Shown: piece by piece, positions 55,322 through 64,000 of the stretch
Layout of the letters: each line of letters starts with the position of its first letter
Position numbering within the stretch: the stretch's first letter is position 1
Assembly (NCBI GenBank): GCA_031262485.1
Contig: JAISHO010000012.1
Span: 183,552 to 247,551, forward strand
DNA: 64,000 nucleotides
Origin: Propionibacteriaceae bacterium
GTDB taxonomy: Bacteria > Actinomycetota > Actinomycetes > Propionibacteriales > Propionibacteriaceae
Direction: 5' to 3'
Translations under genes and position numbers: made by a program
The notes under the pieces: generated by a model
Databases searched by the model: none
What the model was told of the DNA's origin: nothing
What the model saw: the letters and a program-made list of their open reading frames with translations, nothing else

Positions 55322-55421
55322 CCATCATCTATCACGGAGGGTGCGGGATCGCTCAGCGGTCTCGCACCCTCGGTGTTTTCCGGGCCGAGGGGATGGCCCG
55401 AACCGGGAGGAAGAGAAGAGA

Positions 55422-58400
55422 GTGACGAGGATAGCGAGAACGACGACAGCCGACAGAGCCGCGCGGACCACCCCGCCCCAGGACTCGCCGGCGGAGGTCG
55501 ACGACGAGACGAATCCCGCGTTCGCCCGGACGACCCGACGCAAAGCGGCTCCGATCGACCCACGGCTCGTCACCCGGGCGGCGGCGACGCGCCGCTACCT
55601 CGTCGGGGGGATCATCGTCGGCACCCTCACCGGAGTGCTCGTCTTGTGCCAAGCGAAACTGTTGGCCGGATCCATCGCCTCCGTCTTCTCCAGCCACACG
55701 ACCGCTGGATTGGCCCTCGCCACCGGTCTGCTCGCCGCCGTCATCGCCGGGCGAGGCGTCCTGGCCTGGGCGAACACTTGGCTGGCCCACCGCGCCGCTG
55801 CCGACGTCAAAACCCAGCTGCGCCGCGACATCATCGCCGCCCGCCTGACGGCTCCGACGGAATCGTCGACCTCGTCGAGCGGGCTCGTCACCCTCGTCAC
55901 CCAAGGCCTCGACGGGCTCGACGGCTACTTCGGCAAATACCTCCCCCAGTTGCTGTTGGCTGCCACCGTGCCGCTCATCCTCGGGGTCGCCATCCTCGTG
56001 GCGGATTTCCGCTCCGCCCTCATCATCGCGGCGACGATCCCCTTCATCCCCACCCTCATGGCGCTCGTCGGTTGGCACACCGAGAAGCAGGTCGCGAAAC
56101 GATGGGAGTTCCAATCGCGCCTGTCGGCCCACTTCGCCGACCTCATCGCGGGGCTGCCCACCCTCCAGGTCTTCGGCCGGGCCCGCGCCCAGATCGAGGG
56201 GTTGCGGCGCACCGAGGCGGCCAACCGGAGGGAGACGATGGCGATCCTGCGCGTCTCCTTCCTCTCCGCCTTCGTCCTCGAATTGTTCTCCAGCATCGCC
56301 GTCGCCGTCATCGCGCTCGTCATCGGCACCCGGCTCGTCTACGGGCAGATGGATTTCGAGACGGCGCTGTTCGTCCTCATCCTCGCCCCCGAGGTGTATC
56401 TGCCGATCCGCCAGGTCGGCGTCCATTACCACGACTCGGCCGACGGGTTGTCCGCCGCCGAGGCCGCCTTCGCTGAGATCGACGCGGGCTATCCCGCCCC
56501 CGCCCCGGGCGCGCCCGTCCCGACCTCGACCGCGATCGCCGCCCGCGGGCTCTCCTTCACCTATCCGGAGGGCCGTGCCCCGGCGTTGGGACCGCTCGAT
56601 CTCACGGTGGAACCGGGTGAGATCGTCGCCTTGGCCGGGCCGAGCGGCGGGGGGAAGACCACCTTGCTCACCTGTGTGCTCGGCTTCCACCGGGGCGACG
56701 GCTTGGCTGGATCGCTCACCGTTGGCGGCGAGCCCGTCACCGAGGTCGACCTGGCCGCCTGGCGGGCACTGACCGCCTACGTGCCGCAAACCCCCGGCCT
56801 CATCGACGGGACGATCGCCGACAATGTCCGCTTAGGGCACCCGGAGGCGAGCGACGACGAGGTGCGTCGGGTTCTGCTCGAGGCCGGAGCCGGAGGGCTC
56901 GAACCCGATCGGATCGTCGACGCCGGCGGCGAGGGGCTTTCGATCGGCGAACGCCGACGGGTCGGCATCGCCCGGGCCTTGGCCCGCATCCACTTCGGCG
57001 GCGGGCGCCTCCTCCTCCTCGACGAACCGACCGCCGGGCTCGACGCCACGGCCGAGGCGACCGTGCTGGAAAGCTTGCGCGCCTCGGGCGCCGGGGGAAT
57101 CATCGTCTCCCACCGCCAAGCCGTGCTCGACGCCGCCGACCGCGTCGTCGAGATCCTTCCTCCCACCGGTGCGGCAGGGGGAGATCTGGACGAGAGCGAG
57201 AGCGGGCCCCAGGGTGCACCGGACTCGTCGTCCGCCGACCAGGAGAGCGTGGGATCAAATCCTCGAGAAGCGCTCATCCCTGGTTTGGAGTTCACCGGAT
57301 CGGGCGCCGACCGCCAAGGAGCCGCACCGAAAGCGGATGTCCTCCCGGTCGACACCGAGACGCTCCCCCGTCGCCACGGCGGATCCCCGCTCACCCGGCT
57401 CGTCCTCGGGCTGCTCGACAGCGTGCCGTCCGGCCGGGCGCGTCTCGTCGCCGCAGTGCTCTGCGCCGCCGCCGCCTCTGGAGCCGCCGTCTCCCTCATG
57501 GGGGTCTCAGCCTGGCTCATCTCGAAAGCGGCGCAACATCCGCCCTTCCTCGAGCTCTCCGTCGCCGCCGTCGGGGTGCGTTTCTTCGGCATCGCCCGGG
57601 CCGTCTTCCGCTACGTCGAACGCCTCGTCGGCCACGACATCGCCCTGCGCATGCAAACAGCGCTGCGCCTACGCTCCTATGCCGCTTTGGCTCGCACCAC
57701 GCTCGTCGGCCGGGCCAAGGGCGACCTGCTCGTCCGCGTCGTCTCCGACGTCTCCGCCATCGAGGATGTCGTCGTGCGCGTCATCCAACCCTTCTGCGCG
57801 GCCGTCCTCGTCGTCGCCGGGTGCGGGGCGCTCATCGCCCGCTTCTCCCCCGCCGCCGCCGGAACCCTCGTGCTCAGCGCCATCGCCGGAGGCATCATCG
57901 TGCCCTGGCTGGCCCAACGCCTCTCCTCGGCCGCCGACGCGGCTGCCGCCCCCCTGCGCGGCCGGCTGGGCCAAACCGTCCACGACATCACCCTGACCGC
58001 CCCCGACGTCGCCGCCTACGGCGCCGAGACCCGATCCCTCGCCCGCGTCGACGCTCTCGACGACAGGTTGCGCCATACCGACGCACGGGCCGCTTGGGCC
58101 CGAGGGTTAGGCGACGGTTTGCAAGTCATCGCCGCCGGGGCGGCTATCCTCGCCGGGCTCGTCATCGGCGCGACCGCCGTCGCCGACGGCGCCATGGGCG
58201 ACCGCCTCCTCGCCGTCCTCGTGCTCATCCCCCTGGCGCTCCACGAAGTCTTCGCCAACTTCTCCCAGGCAGCTCAAACCTTGACCCGAGCGCGCGTCTC
58301 CCTCGCCCGCGTCGACGCCATCCTCGAAGCCGAACCGATCGGCCGGGGCGACGCCATCCTCGCCCCCAGCGGCGAGCCCGGAACGATCACCTGCCGAAAC

Positions 58401-58955
58401 CTCACGATCGGCTGGCCCGGCGGCGAGGCGATCGCTGACGGTCTCGACCTCAGTCTCGCCCCGGGGCGCTCCGTCGCCATCACCGGACCCTCCGGAATCG
58501 GGAAGACCACGTGGGCGGCCACAATCATGGGGCTCATCCCCCCACTCGGCGGCGACCTCGCCACGAGCGGCCGAATCGGCTACCTCGCCCAAGACGCCCA
58601 CATCTTCGCCACCACCGTGGCCGAGAACGTCCGCATTGGCGCCAAAGACGCCACCGACGAGGACGTCGCAGCGGCGCTGGCCGAAGCCGGACTCCCCCTC
58701 GACCCCCAACGCCGCATCGGCGAAGGCGGCTCGACCCTCTCCGGCGGCGAGGCCCGCCGCCTCTCCCTGGCCCGCCTTTTCGCCGGCGACTCGGCCCTCC
58801 TCATCCTCGACGAGCCGACCGAACACCTCGACCGTGAAACCGCCGACCGCCTAGCCGACGACATCTGGAGCCGACTCGGCGAGCGGCCTGTCCTCGTCAT
58901 CACCCACGACGAACGGCTCGCCGCGAGGTGCAACGAGGTCGTCGAGATGCACTGA
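55422..58955 (+). CDS. cydDC: Fused heterodimeric ABC exporter CydDC
   Basis: It exports cysteine/glutathione (or binds heme) and is required for cytochrome bd assembly. It is a single polypeptide of about 1177 aa joining CydD and CydC. The CydD half has six helices, Walker A GPSGGGKTT, signature LSIGERRRVGIARAL (degenerate) and Walker B LLLLDEPTAGLD. After a ~110-aa hydrophilic linker, the CydC half has Walker A GPSGIGKTT, signature LSGGEARRLSLARLF and Walker B LLILDEPTEHLD. GTG 55422 has GGGAGG upstream and was preferred to a longer frame. Fused CydDC is known in actinobacteria. Its last 75 bp are duplicated at 60869. Confidence 0.92.
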   Translation: MTRIARTTTADRAARTTPPQDSPAEVDDETNPAFARTTRRKAAPIDPRLVTRAAATRRYLVGGIIVGTLTGVLVLCQAKLLAGSIASVFSSHTTAGLALATGLLAAVIAGRGVLAWANTWLAHRAAADVKTQLRRDIIAARLTAPTESSTSSSGLVTLVTQGLDGLDGYFGKYLPQLLLAATVPLILGVAILVADFRSALIIAATIPFIPTLMALVGWHTEKQVAKRWEFQSRLSAHFADLIAGLPTLQVFGRARAQIEGLRRTEAANRRETMAILRVSFLSAFVLELFSSIAVAVIALVIGTRLVYGQMDFETALFVLILAPEVYLPIRQVGVHYHDSADGLSAAEAAFAEIDAGYPAPAPGAPVPTSTAIAARGLSFTYPEGRAPALGPLDLTVEPGEIVALAGPSGGGKTTLLTCVLGFHRGDGLAGSLTVGGEPVTEVDLAAWRALTAYVPQTPGLIDGTIADNVRLGHPEASDDEVRRVLLEAGAGGLEPDRIVDAGGEGLSIGERRRVGIARALARIHFGGGRLLLLDEPTAGLDATAEATVLESLRASGAGGIIVSHRQAVLDAADRVVEILPPTGAAGGDLDESESGPQGAPDSSSADQESVGSNPREALIPGLEFTGSGADRQGAAPKADVLPVDTETLPRRHGGSPLTRLVLGLLDSVPSGRARLVAAVLCAAAASGAAVSLMGVSAWLISKAAQHPPFLELSVAAVGVRFFGIARAVFRYVERLVGHDIALRMQTALRLRSYAALARTTLVGRAKGDLLVRVVSDVSAIEDVVVRVIQPFCAAVLVVAGCGALIARFSPAAAGTLVLSAIAGGIIVPWLAQRLSSAADAAAAPLRGRLGQTVHDITLTAPDVAAYGAETRSLARVDALDDRLRHTDARAAWARGLGDGLQVIAAGAAILAGLVIGATAVADGAMGDRLLAVLVLIPLALHEVFANFSQAAQTLTRARVSLARVDAILEAEPIGRGDAILAPSGEPGTITCRNLTIGWPGGEAIADGLDLSLAPGRSVAITGPSGIGKTTWAATIMGLIPPLGGDLATSGRIGYLAQDAHIFATTVAENVRIGAKDATDEDVAAALAEAGLPLDPQRRIGEGGSTLSGGEARRLSLARLFAGDSALLILDEPTEHLDRETADRLADDIWSRLGERPVLVITHDERLAARCNEVVEMH
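58881..58955 (+). repeat. Direct repeat, left copy (3' end of cydDC)
   Basis: It matches 60869-60943 over 75 bp without gaps, 64 identities (about 85%). It encodes the last 24 residues of CydDC and its stop codon. Confidence 0.9.
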
Positions 58956-59113
58956 GAGGTTTCCTGAGTCTTCTTCACCATAAGTGACTGATCCGTCAAA
59001 ACATGGTCACGACTACATGAAACTACGAGCAAGGTCTTTCATTATGGATAAGTTTCCTTTAATAACCGAGAAAGACAACCTGAAATAGTACTTCTATATC
59101 GCAATAGAAGTAT

Positions 59114-59530
59114 CTACCTGACGACTATTGATAACTCTGTGATGGAATCATATTTTATTGATACATCGTACGCTTCGGAAACTCGTTCAGCCCCATTGAG
59201 ATCGCAACGTGCCTGAATCTCCCATTCTCCGATGTGGAGAGAATGTGAAAAGAACCCGTCAGCACCTGTAAATATGGCAATCTCACCGTCAGGCCATTTG
59301 CCCTTTCTTTCAATAAGGCAACCTTCTATGGGATTTCCTTGAGAGTCCGTGACATAGCCGACAATAGAGCCATAATCGGTATTTTTCGGCGATATGGGTG
59401 GTGAATCAGTATTTGAATATGGAATCACTTGATTATCCGTATATTCTTCACTAGTACATGAAATCAATGGCATACTGATAAACAGTACTGCGATAACACA
59501 AATAGATCTATTAGTATATTTCAATGTCAT
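59114..59530 (-). CDS. Lipoprotein with a carboxypeptidase-regulatory-like domain
   Basis: It is 138 aa. The signal peptide ICVIAVLFISMPLISC gives a lipobox Cys. The mature part GSIVGYVTDSQGNPIEGCLI, then TGADGFFSHSLHIGEWEI, is the beta-sandwich pattern of CarboxypepD_reg-like domains, which bind or present surface proteins. ATG 59530 overlaps the protease stop by 4 nt. Codon use is strongly AT-rich, unlike the flanking genes, which points to recent transfer. Confidence 0.75.
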   Translation of the reverse strand: MTLKYTNRSICVIAVLFISMPLISCTSEEYTDNQVIPYSNTDSPPISPKNTDYGSIVGYVTDSQGNPIEGCLIERKGKWPDGEIAIFTGADGFFSHSLHIGEWEIQARCDLNGAERVSEAYDVSIKYDSITELSIVVR

Positions 59531-60519
59531 GAGTGCGCGGTGTCTAGGATTACGGCGTATAATTGACTTGTTATTCGTGTAGCCGAATTACCCGACTGGC
59601 AGTGTGCGCCAACTGAGTACGCATGAATACCGATGACATAATAAGGACCAGTGATGTATACAGGGGAGCCACTCTGCCCACCCGTAGTGTCCATTGAATA
59701 GCAAAGCCCGAAAGTGGGAGACTGACTAATATTCCCAGATAACGTCCACATCTGATAACCGGCCTCACCTGGGTAACCTCTTACGGTAACAAACTGACCA
59801 TCAAAACCAGAATCATCGTATTGAAGTCCAAACCAGCCAACAGTATCGCCAATTGGCTCGTTGAGCTTTATTATTCCCCAATCATACCTGATGTCCTGGC
59901 TTTCAATCCATTGAATATCAGTATGGACAGACTTAATATCGTAGGTGTAGCCAAAAGGATTATTACTACCGTCTTTCCCCGGGGCAACGATCCACCTTGT
60001 ATTCCACCCATTGCTCCCGTACACGCAATGACCAGCCGTAACAACTGTATCAGATGAAACCATCCAACCTGTACATTGTGCATTAGTATTGAGATTTAGA
60101 AGATGCACTATTGCGCGCGAGGGATATAATGTAGTATCCGTAACACGATATCTGTCATCGCTTCCGATAATACTGAAAGGGGCGATTGATGGGGTTGTAG
60201 TCGAATCTCCAAAATATGGCTCGGATGAGCTGTTTATCGGAGTATTAATTGGCATAGAATCAATTGGATTTCCATTTCCATCTACGGATGCGATAGATAT
60301 ATCTCCCCAAGATGTGAATGACGATGTAACACCGCTATAAGAGATCGTCGACTCGGCATAGTTAATAATTGGATGATCTCTATCACCGGTGGTTTCTCCG
60401 CTTGATTGCGGCGCCGGTGATACTTTTTCTTCTGGGTAGAAGTGGACACTGGAGAAGTATAATGAATTTATTGATAGCGCAACCAATAATGCTGATATAA
60501 TTCTAGACGATGAAATCAT
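59527..60519 (-). CDS. Secreted trypsin-like serine protease (V8/glutamyl endopeptidase type)
   Basis: About 330 aa. ATG 60519 starts a signal peptide (ISALLVALSINSLYFSS). A ~100-residue propeptide-like region precedes the catalytic domain: VVTAGHCVYGSNGWN (His), IRYDWGIIKLNEPIG (Asp), and MDTTGGQSGSPVYITG (Ser), the S1B pattern. Codons are AT-rich. The frame stays open upstream to 60654 but with no hydrophobic start. It is coupled to the lipoprotein gene, which may hold the protease at the cell surface. Confidence 0.85.
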   Translation of the reverse strand: MISSSRIISALLVALSINSLYFSSVHFYPEEKVSPAPQSSGETTGDRDHPIINYAESTISYSGVTSSFTSWGDISIASVDGNGNPIDSMPINTPINSSSEPYFGDSTTTPSIAPFSIIGSDDRYRVTDTTLYPSRAIVHLLNLNTNAQCTGWMVSSDTVVTAGHCVYGSNGWNTRWIVAPGKDGSNNPFGYTYDIKSVHTDIQWIESQDIRYDWGIIKLNEPIGDTVGWFGLQYDDSGFDGQFVTVRGYPGEAGYQMWTLSGNISQSPTFGLCYSMDTTGGQSGSPVYITGPYYVIGIHAYSVGAHCQSGNSATRITSQLYAVILDTAHS

Positions 60520-60868
60520 TGCTTTATTCCTTATAATAACGTTATTATTTCTCTTTTCAGGAAATTCCAGTACTAACGAAACATATTCATAACGAGCGGT
60601 CACTCCCAGTGAAAACCATCCTGGCTTCGTGAAACCACAGACAACATCCCTCATTATAACTAAGCCTCAATACTTATGGTCCCAATTTAACAAAACCTGA
60701 AGGATATTAAGTTGCTTTCACCTAGTCACGGGAAGGCTGATTTTCAGAATCGTCCAGATTTTGTTTAATTAGCGCCATAATCTGCGGATTGCATGGAGGA
60801 ACCAGAAGTTGAATTAATCAAGACTTATTGGTAATAATACAGTTAACAAATACTTCTGTCAACCAGCG
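60520..60868. other. AT-rich intergenic part of the island
   Basis: About 350 bp with many short stops in all frames. It likely holds the promoter of the protease operon. No integrase, tRNA or inverted repeat was found. Confidence 0.6.
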
Positions 60869-60943
60869 AGCGGCCCTTCCTCATCAACACCCACGACGAA
60901 CGGCTCGCCGCGCGCTGCGACGAGGTTATCGAGATGTGCTGAA
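60869..60943 (+). repeat. Direct repeat, right copy (degenerate cydDC 3' end)
   Basis: It matches 58881-58955 over 75 bp, about 85% identical, with the frame and stop kept (THDERLAARCDEVIEMC). It marks the right border of the AT-rich island. Confidence 0.9.
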
Positions 60944-60978
60944 CAGGACTCACTTTCCTGTAAGCGTATGATGCTTAC

Positions 60979-61233
60979 ATGACCATTGCGCTCGAGTCAC
61001 GTCCAGCGCGGAACCGCCCGGTGCGGGTGTCCGACGAGGCACACGAGATTTTGTCGCGACTATCGAAGCGGGATCACAGTTCGATTCCTGATCTCATAGA
61101 GAGGCTCGCCCGCCAGGCGGAATGGGAAGAGATCTGCCGTCAGGAGCGTGAGGCTTTCGTGAAAGACCTTGAGAACCCCGAAGCGATGGCTGATTACGAC
61201 CTGTGGGATTCGACCGATGACGACATCGACTGA
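60979..61233 (+). CDS. Antitoxin of a MazEF-type pair
   Basis: It is 84 aa. RPVRVSDEAHEILSRLSKRD looks like a ribbon-helix-helix DNA-binding start, followed by an acidic C-terminus (DYDLWDSTDDDID) that would bind the toxin. It overlaps the toxin gene by 17 nt. The family name is uncertain. Confidence 0.75.
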   Translation: MTIALESRPARNRPVRVSDEAHEILSRLSKRDHSSIPDLIERLARQAEWEEICRQEREAFVKDLENPEAMADYDLWDSTDDDID

Positions 61234-61594
61234 ATCGCAGGCTCTCCGCGGAGAAATCTGGTTGGTCTCGTTCGGGGCTGGTCGTCCGGGGGAACCGGGC
61301 AAACATCAACCCGCCATTGTCCTCTCCGACGACGGCTTGTCGACGAAGACGAATAATCCCCGAGAGCTGGTTCTCGTCGTCCCTCTCTCAGCCTCAGCCA
61401 CTCCATCGCCGCTTCGCCCCACCATCGCTCAAGGACAAGGGCTTGAGCGGGACTCGGTCGCCGTCGTCATGGCGACCCGAGGAATCGCCCGCAGTCGCCT
61501 GCTCGAGCGGATCGGAGTCGTCGACCCAGCTCCTCTCGCGCAGATCGCCTCACTCCTCGCTCGCGCTACGAATGGCCGGGGTTATCTCGAGTAA
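61217..61594 (+). CDS. mazF: MazF/PemK-family mRNA interferase toxin
   Basis: It is 125 aa. LRGEIWLVSFGAGRPGEPGK is the MazF start, then HQPAIVLSDDGLS, LVLVVPLSAS and the later DSVAVVMATRGIARSRL. It cuts mRNA at short sequences when freed from the antitoxin. ATG 61217 lies inside the antitoxin end. It converges on guaA with a 9-bp gap. Confidence 0.88.
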   Translation: MTTSTESQALRGEIWLVSFGAGRPGEPGKHQPAIVLSDDGLSTKTNNPRELVLVVPLSASATPSPLRPTIAQGQGLERDSVAVVMATRGIARSRLLERIGVVDPAPLAQIASLLARATNGRGYLE

Positions 61595-61603
61595 GAGTCG
61601 CGA

Positions 61604-63160
<1,557 letters not shown>

Positions 63161-63191
63161 AGGCGCGATTCTACGGCCATACGCCAGATGA

Positions 63192-63773
63192 TTAATGGCC
63201 GGAAGCGCTGAAGACGGTTCCTTCAGACAAAGATCCTGTGCCGGTCAAAGTCCAACTGGCAGTGTTCCACGAGCCGTAGCGGGGGTTGACCTCGACGGTG
63301 TTGGTTTCGAGAGCGGCGACGAGTTGCTCTTCGGTGAGTTCGCCGGCCTGGGCCCTCTGGGCGATGATATTGAGATCGAGATTGCCTCGAACCCATTCCT
63401 TGGTCTCGTCCCTCTGATAATAGGCATCCCACCCGGTGAGCACGGCCATATCGGCACGATCCTCGTCGGTGATCGTCAGGCCCGCCTCGGAGACGATGGC
63501 ATCGGTGAGAACACCTTGGATGCGGTATTGCAGAGCGGTGACGCGCAGCCCGGCAAGTGTACTTGTTGGTTCGAGGATGCCGAGTTCGGTGGCGACGGTG
63601 TCGATGCCTTGAGCCATCTCGTTGATGTCGGATTCGAAGATGACGGTGTCTCCGACCTCGGCTGCCACAGCGGCGTTGGTGACGCCTTCTTGGCTCGAGC
63701 ACCCTGTCAGGCCGAAGGCGGCCACGGCGGCCACCGTCAGCGCCAAGGCCCGCCGAGTGAGTGATCCACGCAT
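63192..63773 (-). CDS. Lipoprotein with SurA-N-like domain
   Basis: About 193 aa. The signal peptide [15 protein letters not shown] has a lipobox Cys. [20 protein letters not shown] resembles the start of SurA/PrsA chaperone domains (SurA_N_3 type). No peptidyl-prolyl isomerase domain follows. ATG 63773 has AAGGAGAG 5 nt upstream. It acts outside the cell membrane, perhaps in protein folding. Confidence 0.75.
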   Translation of the reverse strand: MRGSLTRRALALTVAAVAAFGLTGCSSQEGVTNAAVAAEVGDTVIFESDINEMAQGIDTVATELGILEPTSTLAGLRVTALQYRIQGVLTDAIVSEAGLTITDEDRADMAVLTGWDAYYQRDETKEWVRGNLDLNIIAQRAQAGELTEEQLVAALETNTVEVNPRYGSWNTASWTLTGTGSLSEGTVFSASGH

Positions 63774-63865
63774 CGTCTCTCCTTGATCGTCATCGCGCCT
63801 TCCCTGGCCGATGAGCCGGGACGTCATCGGGGGATGAACGTGACGCTTTCGTTATCTTAACGCTT

Positions 63866-64000
63866 CTAGTGGTCTGTCGCGCCTAAAACGCCGCATTCGT
63901 GGCGCCCGGTGGGGCCCCCAGCCGCGTTGTCGTCGTCGCCGGTAGGTCCACTACCGGCTCCTCCTCCGCCTTGCTGGCCACCCCACCGAACACCCCGAAT
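63866..64000. repeat. Dispersed intergenic repeat, copy D (runs off the window)
   Basis: CTAGTGGTCTGTCGCGCCT at 63866-63884, and the inverted CCCCACCGAACACCCCGAA module near the window end matching 45294-45338 in reverse. GGTAG-GTCC-ACTACC at ~63941-63954 forms a small hairpin in the middle. Confidence 0.75.

Noticed and set aside
53483..56789. Long minus-strand open frames antisense to cydA, cydB and cydDC.
   Set aside because: They are composition-driven shadows rich in Asp, Glu and Arg, opposite well-recognised genes.
58956..60868. The AT-rich island as an insertion sequence.
   Set aside because: No transposase, terminal inverted repeats or short target duplication was found; the flanking 75-bp direct repeats are gene-end duplications instead.

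Overview
The window is high-GC bacterial chromosome with actinobacterial features. These include a dnaK-grpE-dnaJ-hspR operon preceded by a perfect HAIR operator, a fused CydDC transporter, a Pmt-type protein mannosyltransferase, GTG starts, and several promoters whose -10 box sits about 7 nt before the start codon (leaderless mRNAs). The lineage inside Actinomycetota is not resolved. The sequence begins inside valS and ends inside a dispersed repeat.

Layout. 1-9 kb: valS 3' end, the anaerobic glycerol-3-phosphate dehydrogenase operon glpABC, a DoxX-domain membrane protein and holB. 9-15.6 kb: a type II-C CRISPR-Cas locus made of tracrRNA, cas9, cas1, cas2, a helix-turn-helix gene and an array of 15 identical repeats with 14 spacers of 28 nt. 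15.6-19 kb: an accessory cluster with a VapBC-type pair, an AbrB/DUF4357-like protein and a Fic AMP-transferase with a palindromic operator. 19-24.7 kb: small metabolic genes (SDR, Ogt, luciferase-like monooxygenase, two hydrolases). 24.7-29.1 kb: heat-shock operon. 29.3-33.1 kb: peptide-type binding lipoprotein, tRNA-Ser(GCT) and a polytopic membrane protein whose stop codon lies inside the tRNA gene. 33.3-41.8 kb: a glucuronoxylan-oligosaccharide locus (GH67, GH39, DUF624, LplABC-type importer). 42.2-51.4 kb: rsmA, tatD, a CHAP protein, ispE, pmt, rsmI, a uracil permease and a membrane protein. 51.5-59 kb: a secreted Thr/Pro-rich protein and cydA-cydB-cydDC. 59-60.9 kb: an AT-rich island coding a secreted serine protease and a lipoprotein, flanked by an 85%-identical 75-bp duplication of the cydDC 3' end. 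61-64 kb: a MazEF-type pair, guaA, a SurA-N-like lipoprotein and a repeat.

The most notable region is the CRISPR locus. cas9 and cas1 share one reading frame separated by a single TGA, and the conserved Cas1 N-terminus begins right after that stop with no ATG, GTG or TTG. The last ~175 codons of cas9 (PAM-interacting region) have clearly AT-richer codon use than the rest. The tracrRNA is readable upstream of cas9, and its anti-repeat shows that the array is transcribed on the minus strand, towards the cas genes. Each repeat ends, in that orientation, with TGATAGACT, an extended -10 box like those at genuine promoters in this window, so each spacer may have its own promoter. A small HTH gene sits between cas2 and the array.
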